From NCBI GenBank assembly GCA_005883655.1, contig VBDA01000292.1, positions 425 to 6,392 of the forward strand: a DNA stretch of 5,968 bases. The letters run 5' to 3'. Shown piece by piece: positions 1 through 5,968 of this stretch (positions are counted from its first letter, which is position 1; each line of letters opens with the position of its first letter). The stretch is from Betaproteobacteria bacterium (GTDB lineage: Bacteria; Pseudomonadota; Gammaproteobacteria; Burkholderiales; Casimicrobiaceae). The position numbers and the translations under genes are program-made. A model generated the notes under the pieces. That model was not told where the DNA came from. It saw only the letters and a list, made by a program, of their open reading frames with translations, and ran no database searches.

Positions 1-785
1 GAGACCCGCGATCTTCAGATAGCTGTCCCAGTCGAATTCCGGCGCCGTCGCGCGCAGGCCCTTCAGGTCCACTTTATGGAAGAGCTTGTACGGGTCGCGC
101 TTGTCGACGCGGGTCAGCGAAGCCTTGGCAAGTGCGGTCTCGATGTCCATCACCTTGGCCGCCTTGCTTCGGGCGACTTCGGGCGCATCGCCCAACAGCT
201 CGAAGGTCTTCGTCACGTGCGCGGCGTACTTGGCGCGAATGTCCTTGGACTTGTCATCCTCCTTCGTATAGTAGTCGCGGTCGGGCAAGCCCAGACCGCC
301 GCCGCTCGCGAACGCGATCACGCTCGAGGAGTCTGCGAAATCCTGGTTCGACCCGAAGCCGAAGAAAAGGCCCGCGTCGCCCGTGGCCAGATGTAGATGG
401 GCCAGCACTTGCGGGATGTCGCCCTTCGATTTCATCGCATCGATGCGCGCCACGTACGGCTGCAGGGGCTTGGCGCCGAGCTGCTCGACGGCGGTTTCAT
501 CCATGCACGCCGCGAAATAGTCGCCGATCTTCTGCTCTGGTTATCTTGAGAGAGCTTGCCGTACACGCTCCACCTCGCCTGGTCGGACGGGATCGGGTTT
601 TTCTCCATCCATCCGCCGCATGCGTACTGATAGAAGTTCACGCAGGGGTCCACGGATTTGTCCATCGCATTCACATCGAGCCCCGGCGTATACGGAAACG
701 AAGTCAGCGGCCCTTCGGGCGTTTGCGCTAAGGCGACGCAGAACGAAGACGCGACGGCGAACACGAGTATGGCTAGCTTGCGCAT
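1..785 (-). pseudogene. M13-family (neprilysin/PepO-like) metallopeptidase, 5' part, frame-disrupted and cut by the window edge
   Basis: M13 peptidases are zinc endopeptidases that cleave small peptides; bacterial ones are usually exported. The start at 785 gives a clean signal peptide (MRK, then a hydrophobic stretch ending ALA before QTPEG). It is followed by hallmark M13 N-domain sequence: GLDVNAMDKSVDPCVNFYQY, ACGGWMEKNPIPSDQ and YGKLSQDNQ. At about 537-540 homology jumps to another frame, which continues EQKIGDYFAACMDETAVEQL and later has GLGLPDRDYYTKEDDKSK and LAKASLTRVDKRDPYKL. This second frame stays open without a stop to base 1. Family members normally have roughly 20 more residues between the two blocks (a LWGILE-type segment), so a short deletion of length 1 mod 3 is inferred. 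The HExxH zinc site would lie beyond the left edge. Without the shift the product stops at 432 after a nonsense tail. Family assignment is firm. Whether this is a true pseudogene or an assembly error cannot be decided here. Confidence 0.85.
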
Positions 786-904
786 GGCGGCGTTCCGAGA
801 GTGGCCAGAAGATTGGAGATTCAACCACAAAATCCCTCACATTTGGGTCGGATCGGGCGCTGATTCGCGACTCGCTATCGGGATGTCAACTCCCCGGTCG
901 CTCC

Positions 905-932
905 TTGCATCAGGAAAAGAAACAGTCATACT
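905..932 (+). promoter_or_regulatory. Candidate sigma70 promoter of the ClpX-like gene
   Basis: TTGCAT at 905-910 and CATACT at 927-932 are separated by 16 bases. The -10 matches the consensus at 4 of 6 positions and the -35 at only 3 of 6. A transcript would begin near 939 and give a leader of about 28 bases before the TTG start at 967. If real, it would rule out translation from the upstream ATG at 883. This is a weak match and a hypothesis only. Confidence 0.28.
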
Positions 933-966
933 CCGGAATAGCGCATTTCCGCTTGAGGACCCCAAC

Positions 967-1977
967 TTGCTCAACAAAGCGATCACGCCGAGCTTCATCG
1001 TCAAGTACCTTGACCAGTACGTAATCGGCCAGGAAGACGCCAAGAAAACGGTGGCGGTGACGGTCTATTCACATTTCAAGAAAATAGCCAAGTCGCAGTT
1101 GGACGGCATGCCTATCGCCAAGAGCAATATGTTGCTCATTGGCCCGTCGGGAACCGGCAAGACGCTCCTGTGTGAAACCCTTTCGTTGGTGTTGGGCGTG
1201 CCCTTCGCGACTGCCGAAGCCACTGCGCTGGCGCAGTCGCGATACGTCAACGAAGAAATCGAGGCCGTGCTGCAGCGGCTGGTCGACAAGGCAGGCGGCG
1301 ATGTCGCCAAGTCTCAAAATGGAATCGTATTCATCGACGAAATCGACAAGCTCAAGTCAATCGACGGTCAACCGCGCAGCGTCTCCGGCGAAAGCGTTCA
1401 ACACGCATTGCTCAAGATCATGGAAGGCGCCGCTGTCAAACTGGCCAATGGGCGATACATTGATACGACCAATATTCTATTCATTTGCGGCGGTGCGTTC
1501 GTCGGGCTCGACGACATCATGTCGCAGTCGAACGCCTACCGGTATATCTCGATCCAAAAGGGCGAGAGCCAGAAGATGCTGCACCGGCTCAACACGCGCG
1601 TAAAGCCGACCGACCTGTTTACCTTCGGGCTGATCCCGGAATTCACCGGCAGGCTCCCCGTCATCACCCGTTTTCAGGACCTCAGCAAACAAATGCTGGT
1701 GCGGATCATGATCGAGCCGAAAAATTCGATCTACGAGCAGTTCCGCCAGATCTTCCAGAACGAGCGTGTCGAGCTGACAGTCGAGCCCAAGGTATTCGAT
1801 CAGATCGCGGACCTTGCGGTCGAATACAAGACGGGCGCCCGCAGCCTGAGGGGTATATTCGAGGAGCTGATCACGCCCATCCTCTACGTGATTCCGGACA
1901 GTCCCGATATAGAAAAAGTCGCGATTGCGTCCCTCTTCACCGAACCTTCGTTTGTCAGAAAGGAACGAGTGAAATAA
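967..1977 (+). CDS. ClpX-like AAA+ ATPase lacking the zinc domain and ClpP-docking loop
   Basis: ClpX is a hexameric unfoldase that threads proteins into ClpP. The AAA+ core is plain here (336 aa from TTG 967): KYLDQYVIGQ 13-22, Walker A GPSGTGKT 59-66, Walker B IVFIDEIDKL 120-129, SVSGESVQHALLKIMEG 138-154, sensor 1 region NILFICGGAFVGLD 169-182, FGLIPEFTGRLPV 220-232 with the arginine finger, and sensor 2 GARSLR 290-295. It departs from canonical ClpX (about 424 aa in E. coli) in four ways. There is no N-terminal Cys4 zinc domain. Pore-1 GYVG is RYVN (92-95). The RKH loop is cut to LANGRY (159-164). No IGF triad is visible around 187-200, where YRYISIQ stands instead. I chose TTG 967 because GAGGA at 955-959 sits 7 bases upstream and homology begins there; ATG 883 is in frame but lacks a good ribosome site. 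The methyltransferase gene follows after 32 bases. It is probably a ClpX paralogue, not the housekeeping clpX, and may not work with ClpP (inference). Confidence 0.88.
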   Translation: MLNKAITPSFIVKYLDQYVIGQEDAKKTVAVTVYSHFKKIAKSQLDGMPIAKSNMLLIGPSGTGKTLLCETLSLVLGVPFATAEATALAQSRYVNEEIEAVLQRLVDKAGGDVAKSQNGIVFIDEIDKLKSIDGQPRSVSGESVQHALLKIMEGAAVKLANGRYIDTTNILFICGGAFVGLDDIMSQSNAYRYISIQKGESQKMLHRLNTRVKPTDLFTFGLIPEFTGRLPVITRFQDLSKQMLVRIMIEPKNSIYEQFRQIFQNERVELTVEPKVFDQIADLAVEYKTGARSLRGIFEELITPILYVIPDSPDIEKVAIASLFTEPSFVRKERVK

Positions 1978-2009
1978 GCATCGCGAGATGCCGGAAATCG
2001 AGTGCTTGA

Positions 2010-2678
2010 ATGAAACAAACGCCCGCCCACGACCGCCATAACCCCGACGTTCTGCGGTTGATGCCAAAGAATCTGAAGAGGGTCGTCGAGGTCGGCTGCA
2101 GCAGCGGGGCCTTGGCCCGCGCGTACATGGCAGAGAACCCGGTGTGCGAATATACCGGCATCGAAATCGATCCGGAATATGCCGAGCGCGCGAAGGCATC
2201 CTGTGCCTCTGTCATCTGCGCGGACGTCGAATCCATGAGCGAGGAGGTGTTCCTTTCGCTCTTTCCGTCCGACTGCTGGGTCTTCGGCGACTCTTTGGAA
2301 CACCTGCGCGATCCCTGGGCTTTGCTGAGGCGCGCGCGCGGCCACCTGCAAACGGGCGCTGTCATTGTCGCCTGCATTCCCAATGCTCAGCACTGGAGCG
2401 TCCAGGCACGGCTCAACTGCGGCGCCTTCTGGTACGAGGATCAAGGTCTCCTGGATCGCACTCACTTGCGCTGGTTCACGCGGATCACCATCATCGATCT
2501 GTTCCAATCGACCGGCTATCACATCGTCGAAGGTCATTCGAGAGTCGCGGACGAGCCCGCGCGGCAGGACGTGATGCCATCCATCCGCGCAATGGCTGTG
2601 GCGACCGGCTCGGATCCTCAGGTTGCCGAGAACGATTCGCTCGCCCTGCAATACGTCGTCAAGGCTGCTGCGGCCTGA
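2010..2678 (+). CDS. Class I SAM-dependent methyltransferase
   Basis: A 222-residue single-domain Rossmann-fold methyltransferase, predicted cytosolic. Motif I is VVEVGCSSGAL (25-35), the glycine-rich SAM loop with GCSSG in place of GxGxG. IEID (51-54) ends strand 2 with the acidic residues expected to bind the ribose. ADVE (71-74) follows, then CWVFGDSLEHLRDPW (89-103), a motif IV/post-motif region, then IPNAQHWSVQ (123-132) and LLDRTHLRWFT (147-157). These last motifs are typical of methyltransferase domains found near or fused to glycosyltransferases of polysaccharide loci (recalled family knowledge), but the substrate cannot be read from the sequence. It starts 32 bases after the ClpX-like stop, with only a weak ribosome site (GGAA at 1993-1996 is too far, GAG at 2000-2002 is short). 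Translation may therefore depend on the upstream gene. Its stop is 2 bases from the stop of the opposing gene. Confidence 0.88.
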   Translation: MKQTPAHDRHNPDVLRLMPKNLKRVVEVGCSSGALARAYMAENPVCEYTGIEIDPEYAERAKASCASVICADVESMSEEVFLSLFPSDCWVFGDSLEHLRDPWALLRRARGHLQTGAVIVACIPNAQHWSVQARLNCGAFWYEDQGLLDRTHLRWFTRITIIDLFQSTGYHIVEGHSRVADEPARQDVMPSIRAMAVATGSDPQVAENDSLALQYVVKAAAA

Positions 2679-2680
2679 TC

Positions 2681-2890
2681 TCACTTCTGCAAGCGAATCT
2701 CTCCGTCAAACGCAACTTCCAGCCCGAGCCCCGCGATTTTCAGTGTGACTTGCGCGGGATAGGAGGCGACACCCGTCGCTTTTCCGCTCGCGATCGCAGC
2801 CGCCACTGCGTGCTCGATCTCGCGCTGCGAATTGACGCCGACCATTTTGAGGAACTTGCGAATGCTGATATTCAGTGCTTCTTCGTCCAT
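2681..2890 (-). CDS. Small DUF6494-family protein of unknown function
   Basis: A 69-residue protein that I recognise as resembling the DUF6494 family of short proteobacterial proteins; no function is known to me. The N-terminal half (MDEEALNISIRKFLKMVGVN, then SQREIEHAVAAAIASGK) is predicted helical. A short beta-type C-terminal half follows (PAQVTLKIAGLGLEVAFDGE, then IRLQK). There is no signal peptide, membrane segment or cysteine, so it is probably cytosolic. The ATG at 2890 is preceded by AGGGG at about 7 bases. The gene converges on the methyltransferase with a 2-base gap and diverges from the secreted-protein gene. Its full-length match to the family pattern and complete start and stop argue that it is a real gene despite its size. 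Confidence 0.8.
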   Translation of the reverse strand: MDEEALNISIRKFLKMVGVNSQREIEHAVAAAIASGKATGVASYPAQVTLKIAGLGLEVAFDGEIRLQK

Positions 2891-2921
2891 GGATATGCCC
2901 CTGCATTTTGCTTACACAAGA

Positions 2922-2950
2922 ATTAGTTATCGTTGATTGTCGCTCTTCAA
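2922..2950 (-). promoter_or_regulatory. Candidate sigma70 promoter of the DUF6494 gene
   Basis: On the minus strand TTGAAG (2950-2945) and ACTAAT (2927-2922) are 17 bases apart, each matching the consensus at 4 of 6 positions. Initiation would fall near 2915, giving a leader of about 25 bases to the ATG at 2890. The spacer and -35 overlap the 7-bp dyad at 2930-2953. The match is moderate and untested. Confidence 0.33.
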
Positions 2951-2953
2951 CGA
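2930..2953. promoter_or_regulatory. 7-bp inverted repeat, possible operator
   Basis: TCGTTGA at 2930-2936 and its exact complement TCAACGA at 2947-2953 are separated by 10 bases. The spacing fits a dimeric regulator binding adjacent faces of the helix. The site covers most of the spacer and the -35 box of the candidate DUF6494 promoter, where a repressor would act. No T-run follows on either strand, so it is not a terminator. A 7-bp dyad can arise by chance in a region this size. Confidence 0.3.
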
Positions 2954-3084
2954 CGCCCCAGCGTAGGATGCTCGCCTATATCATCATGCAACGCGACCGA
3001 CATTAATAAAGTGCTTCGCTGATTGTTCCCTGCCGTGGCCCGACGCAGTATTAGCCCGTCTCATTGCCACCTCGGAGCTCCAGC

Positions 3085-3909
3085 ATGGCACCGTGGAAAA
3101 AAATTGCAATAACCGCTTTCGCAGCAGCATCGCTGGCGCTAGGGTCTGCGATTCCGTTGGCGTCCGCCTCTTCGTTTTCCACAGACAGCTCTGACTTATG
3201 GGGTAATCCCGCCGAGAATGGCTGGGGCCTGCAGATCATCCAGCGCGCCGACGTCATCTTTGTCACGCTTTACCTTTATGACGCCAACAACACGCCGATA
3301 TGGTACGCCGCGGTGCTGAAGCCCAACAGCCCGACCAACTGGAGCGGCGACTTGATGCAAACCAAAGGACCATGGTTTGGAAAGCAACCCTTCGATCCCG
3401 CGGCGGTGACCGTCGCCAGGGTCGGATCCATGTCCTTCATTCCGACGTCGGTGAGGGGCGCTGTTGTCTCCTATTCCATCAATGGCGTGTCGAACACGAA
3501 GGATATCGAGCGGATGACGATCCGCTATGACAACTACAATGGAAACTACGTCGGCATGCTCGCGTATACGGCCGAAGGATGTTCCAGTCCCGGCGATCGT
3601 GGAGCGTTCAACAATCGTATCAACTTCAGCATCGGGCAGTCGGGCACCTCCATGTCTATGGTCTCGCAGCAACAGGGCAGCGCCGCGGTATGCAGTTCGC
3701 ACGGGGACTATGGCCAGGACGGCCAGTTCGGCAATACCGGCCAAGTGACCGGCAGTTGTACGGATGGCTCCGGCGCCGGCGCTATTGTTTCCTATTACCA
3801 GATGAGTGTGACGCCGTCCGGCATCACCATGAATTTCACCGCGCCGGGCAGCAATCCCGGCTCGAAGGGCTGCACGCTCAACGGTTCGCTCGTCGGCATC
3901 CGTCAATAG
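3085..3909 (+). CDS. Sec-exported beta-rich protein of the NPAxxGWG type, function unknown
   Basis: A 274-residue predicted secreted protein. Residues 1-29 form a signal peptide: MAPWKK, a hydrophobic core, and a cleavage site near ASA/SS. The ATG at 3085 has GGAG 7 bases upstream (3074-3077); a TTG at 3064 is in frame but would add a useless tail before the signal. The mature protein has two parts. Residues about 38-160 carry LWGNPAENGWGLQI (38-51), then VIFVTLYLYDANNTPIWYAA (57-76) and SYSINGV (129-135), the pattern of a recurrent proteobacterial secreted module (often WWNPAESGWG). Residues about 166-270 are glycine- and serine-rich, with CSSHGDYGQDGQFGNTGQ (203-220), CTDGSGAGA (225-233) and a C-terminal CTLNGSLVG. 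The four cysteines (166, 203, 225, 263) could form two disulfides in the periplasm or outside the cell. No catalytic motif is visible. It looks monocistronic and converges on the Bug-family gene with a 39-base gap. Confidence 0.8.
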   Translation: MAPWKKIAITAFAAASLALGSAIPLASASSFSTDSSDLWGNPAENGWGLQIIQRADVIFVTLYLYDANNTPIWYAAVLKPNSPTNWSGDLMQTKGPWFGKQPFDPAAVTVARVGSMSFIPTSVRGAVVSYSINGVSNTKDIERMTIRYDNYNGNYVGMLAYTAEGCSSPGDRGAFNNRINFSIGQSGTSMSMVSQQQGSAAVCSSHGDYGQDGQFGNTGQVTGSCTDGSGAGAIVSYYQMSVTPSGITMNFTAPGSNPGSKGCTLNGSLVGIRQ

Positions 3910-3948
3910 CCCGGCAGAGGGCCGCGTAGGACTACGATCGGATCGCCG

Positions 3949-4917
3949 CTATTCCAGTTTCCCGACTCGCCTCACGACATCGCCTAGCTTTTTCGCGTCG
4001 GCATCCCAAAACCGCTGCAGCTCGGGCGCATCCATGTACTGGATCGGCGTTTCGACTGTCGCCAGCGCGGCCATGAATCTGGGGTCGGTCGCAGCGGCGC
4101 GCGCTGCCTCGCGAAGGCGGACGATGATAGCCTCGGGCGTTCCTACAGGCGCGAACAATCCGGACCACTGGAAAAATACGGCCTCGTATCCCGATTCGGT
4201 CAGCGTCGGAACATCGGGCAGAGACGCAAGGCGCTTGTCGCCCCAGGAAGCGAGCACTCGAAGCTTGCCGGCCTTGACGTGCTGGATGACGGTCGAAGGA
4301 CCGGACGCAACCGCGTCGATGTTGCCGCCGAGTAGCCCTATCACCGCCGGACCGGCGCCGGTGTACGGCACATGCAGCAACTTGACGCCGGCGCTGCTCG
4401 CGAACATCTCCATCGGCACGTGCATGGTGCCGTAGTTGCCGGACGAGCCGTAAGTGATCCCTCCCGGCCGCTTTCGCGCATCGGCGACAAAATCCTGCAG
4501 CGTCTTCCACGGACTGTCGGCGCGTACCGCCAGCACCGTCGGATCCGCGGTCACGCGCGCGAACTGATCGACGGTGAAGGCCGGCGGCCGGCCGAAGAGC
4601 TTGTCGGCCTCCGGGATGATCGAGATCGACGACAGCGCGAGCAGCAGCGTGTAGCCATCCGGCTTGGACTTGGCCACGTACCCCATGCCGATGCCACCGC
4701 CGGCACCGGGCTTGTTCTCGATGACGATGGGCGCGTTGAGCACGCGGCTCATCGCGTCGGCTGCCGGCCGGGCGACGATATCGGCAACCCCTCCCGGAGG
4801 GAACGGGACAACCAGCGCAATGGGCTTCGAAGGGTACGCGTCCTGCGAGCGTGCCGGCGAAACGGCAAGCATCGCCAGCGATGAGATAGCGAGCGCGGCC
4901 CCGACGGAGACGGTCAT
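3949..4917 (-). CDS. Bug-family (TctC-like) tripartite tricarboxylate transporter substrate-binding protein
   Basis: Bug proteins are periplasmic Venus-flytrap receptors that capture small carboxylated ligands, sometimes for a TctAB membrane transporter. The 322-residue length is typical. Residues 1 to about 24 are an export signal (hydrophobic 5-19, SPARS before QDAYPSKPI). Family signatures are YPSKPIALVVPFPPGG (28-43), IVIENKPGAGGGIG (64-77), PDGYTLLL (86-93), ITYGSSGNYGTMH (154-166), LLHVPYTGAGPAV (180-192), LRVLASWGDKR (219-229), LPDVPTL (233-239) and LFAPVGTP (254-261). I chose ATG 4917 because AGAGGAAG lies just upstream and the signal peptide starts there; a longer in-frame ATG at 5034 would overlap the neighbouring gene. 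No TctA or TctB gene is visible, so it is an orphan receptor, as is common in Burkholderiales. The ligand cannot be predicted. The LpxO-like gene ends 74 bases upstream on the same strand, so read-through is possible, but the functions are unrelated. Confidence 0.93.
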   Translation of the reverse strand: MTVSVGAALAISSLAMLAVSPARSQDAYPSKPIALVVPFPPGGVADIVARPAADAMSRVLNAPIVIENKPGAGGGIGMGYVAKSKPDGYTLLLALSSISIIPEADKLFGRPPAFTVDQFARVTADPTVLAVRADSPWKTLQDFVADARKRPGGITYGSSGNYGTMHVPMEMFASSAGVKLLHVPYTGAGPAVIGLLGGNIDAVASGPSTVIQHVKAGKLRVLASWGDKRLASLPDVPTLTESGYEAVFFQWSGLFAPVGTPEAIIVRLREAARAAATDPRFMAALATVETPIQYMDAPELQRFWDADAKKLGDVVRRVGKLE

Positions 4918-4991
4918 GCTCTTCCTCTTGACGTGAGCGCGGCCGGGCACCGGCGGCATGGGCGCGATTCGCGCGGCGGCGCTGCGCACCG

Positions 4992-5918
4992 CTAGATGAA
5001 GATCCAGTACAGCAATCCCCCCAGGACAAGCCACTTGGCGGAGTAGTACGCTAATTTGCTCTTCCGCTTGAGCGCCTTGGCCGGCAGCCGGGCGTAATAC
5101 GCGAAGCTGAAGATCTTATTGAGCACGCCTACGTGGTCGCCCGCCATGTTCTCGGTCTGGCTCGCGCGGATGACAGTGGCTTCGTACCAGTGATTGATGG
5201 TGGCCATGATGCGGCTGGTCAGCGGCCGCTCGACGTCGCAGAACAGGATCACACGCGTCTGATCGGTCTTGTTCTCGGCCCAGTGAATGAACGTTTCGTC
5301 GAAGATGACTGCCTCACCATCGCGCCAGTGGTAGGGCTCGCCGTCGACGAAAATGCGGCACTTTTCCGAATTCGGCGTCGAAAGCCCGAGGTGGTAGCGC
5401 AGCGATCCGGCAAACGGGTCGCGATGCTTGCCCAGATCGCCTCCCGGCGGCAGCAGCGTGAACATCGCCGCGTTGACCGAGGGGATCGATTGCACCAGTG
5501 CCGCCGTTTTCGGGCACAGGGCCACCGCCGAAGGCAATGGATCGTCGTACCATTTCACATAGAAGCGCTTCCATCCGCGCCGGTAAAAGGAGTTGAATCC
5601 GAGATCGTTATATTTCGCAGCGGCGCGAATGTGGCCTTCGTCGAAGAGCTGCATCGCTTCCTCGCGCACCATCTGCCAGTTGTCGGTCAGCTTTTTCAGC
5701 TCCGGGAATTCCTTGACGTCGACGTAGGGCCGGTTGGGTACGGCCGAAAAAAAATACATCAGCACGTTGTACGGCGCCATGAACGTCGAGTGGTCGGTGA
5801 GCTGACGATAAAAGCGATGCCGGATGCGCCCGCGATAGTGGATATACATCGCCGACGCGACGAAAGCGTAGAGGACGAAGAACTTCGGCGCCAGCAGATT
5901 TGGAAGGTGCTCGAGCAT
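4992..5918 (-). CDS. lpxO: LpxO-type lipid A hydroxylase (Fe(II)/2-oxoglutarate dioxygenase, aspartyl/asparaginyl beta-hydroxylase fold)
   Basis: LpxO adds a 2-hydroxyl group to a secondary acyl chain of lipid A at the inner membrane, using Fe(II), oxygen and 2-oxoglutarate. The 308 residues match the length of Salmonella LpxO (about 300). There is an N-terminal membrane segment at about 9-26 and a second hydrophobic stretch at the C-terminus (about 295-308), consistent with membrane anchoring. The fold signatures are clear: NAAMFTLLPPGGDLGKHRDP (149-168) with iron ligands H165 and D167, RYHLGLSTP (174-182), WRDGEAVIFDETFIHWAEN (198-216) with the third ligand H212, and TRVILFCDVERP (221-232) with R222 as the likely 2-oxoglutarate anchor. 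ATG 5918 has AAGGA 9 bases upstream and a TATAAT box further up. A related protein-directed aspartyl beta-hydroxylase is the main alternative, but the membrane segments favour LpxO. Substrate specificity (which acyl chain) is not deducible. Confidence 0.88.
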   Translation of the reverse strand: MLEHLPNLLAPKFFVLYAFVASAMYIHYRGRIRHRFYRQLTDHSTFMAPYNVLMYFFSAVPNRPYVDVKEFPELKKLTDNWQMVREEAMQLFDEGHIRAAAKYNDLGFNSFYRRGWKRFYVKWYDDPLPSAVALCPKTAALVQSIPSVNAAMFTLLPPGGDLGKHRDPFAGSLRYHLGLSTPNSEKCRIFVDGEPYHWRDGEAVIFDETFIHWAENKTDQTRVILFCDVERPLTSRIMATINHWYEATVIRASQTENMAGDHVGVLNKIFSFAYYARLPAKALKRKSKLAYYSAKWLVLGGLLYWIFI

Positions 5919-5942
5919 GTCGGTGGTTCCTTGGCAGGCGCT

Positions 5943-5948
5943 ATTATA
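5943..5948 (-). promoter_or_regulatory. Perfect TATAAT -10 box of the LpxO-like gene
   Basis: The minus strand reads TATAAT here, 24 bases before the ATG at 5918. Transcription would begin near 5936, giving a very short leader (about 18 bases) that still contains the AAGGA ribosome site at 5932-5928. The -35 box would fall at or beyond the right edge, and no extended -10 TG is present, so the promoter is only half visible. Confidence 0.5.
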
Positions 5949-5968
5949 AGCCTAGCGCCTGGTGCCCT

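Noticed and set aside
132..731. Plus-strand open frame of about 199 codons over the M13 peptidase gene
   Set aside because: It is Arg/Ser-rich and motif-free; the minus strand encodes clear M13 sequence in two frames.
934..951. CGGAA...TTCCG inverted repeat upstream of the ClpX-like start
   Set aside because: It has only 5 bp with an 8-base loop, which is expected by chance in this length, and nothing else supports it as an operator or RNA switch.
1884..2684. Minus-strand open frame of 266 codons opposite the methyltransferase gene
   Set aside because: The plus-strand frame carries all methyltransferase motifs, and the antisense product has no recognisable sequence.
3910..3948. Possible bidirectional terminator between the secreted-protein and Bug-family genes
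   Set aside because: Only a short CGATC/GATCG palindrome with almost no loop is present and there is no T-run.
4962..4974. GCGCG-att-CGCGC hairpin between the LpxO-like and Bug-family genes
   Set aside because: The stem is only 5 bp and no T-run follows on the transcribed strand, so it does not qualify as an intrinsic terminator.
3932..5029. Long minus-strand open frame of about 365 codons over the Bug-family gene
   Set aside because: Its translation is Arg/Ala-rich with no family motifs, while the overlapping frame has Bug signatures throughout. It is a GC-rich shadow frame.
4918..5034. N-terminal extension of the Bug-family protein
   Set aside because: It would overlap the end of the LpxO-like gene and put about 39 non-hydrophobic residues before the signal peptide; ATG 4917 has a good ribosome site.

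Overview
The window looks like chromosomal DNA from a high-GC betaproteobacterium, most likely of the order Burkholderiales. The reasons are a Bug/TctC-type solute-binding protein (a family greatly expanded in Burkholderiales), an LpxO-type lipid A hydroxylase, a secreted protein of the 'NPAxxGWG' type, and GC-rich third codon positions throughout. The taxonomic call is inference from gene families only. I see no RNA genes, CRISPR arrays, insertion sequences or long repeats.

Layout, left to right. (1) 1-785, minus: the 5' part of an M13 (neprilysin/PepO-type) metallopeptidase gene, running off the left edge. It is interrupted near 537-540, where a short segment seems to be missing and the frame changes. 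(2) 967-1977, plus: a ClpX-like AAA+ ATPase that starts directly at the AAA+ core. It has no zinc-binding domain, an altered pore-1 loop, and no recognisable RKH or IGF (ClpP-docking) loop. (3) 2010-2678, plus: a class I SAM-dependent methyltransferase, 32 bases after the ClpX-like gene and probably co-transcribed. (4) 2681-2890, minus: a small DUF6494-type protein whose stop lies 2 bases from the methyltransferase stop. (5) 3085-3909, plus: a Sec-exported beta-rich protein. (6) 3949-4917, minus: a Bug-family periplasmic binding protein. (7) 4992-5918, minus: an LpxO-type Fe(II)/2-oxoglutarate dioxygenase, with a perfect TATAAT box upstream.

How they work together: most of these are independent housekeeping or envelope genes. 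The only pair likely to act as a unit is the ClpX-like ATPase with the methyltransferase. The ATPase keeps its ATP-hydrolysis motifs but has lost the visible ClpP-docking and substrate-adaptor elements, so it may be a ClpP-independent remodeller. This is the most unusual item in the window. The DUF6494 gene and the secreted-protein gene diverge from a 194-base region that contains a 7-bp dyad overlapping a candidate promoter of the DUF6494 gene.
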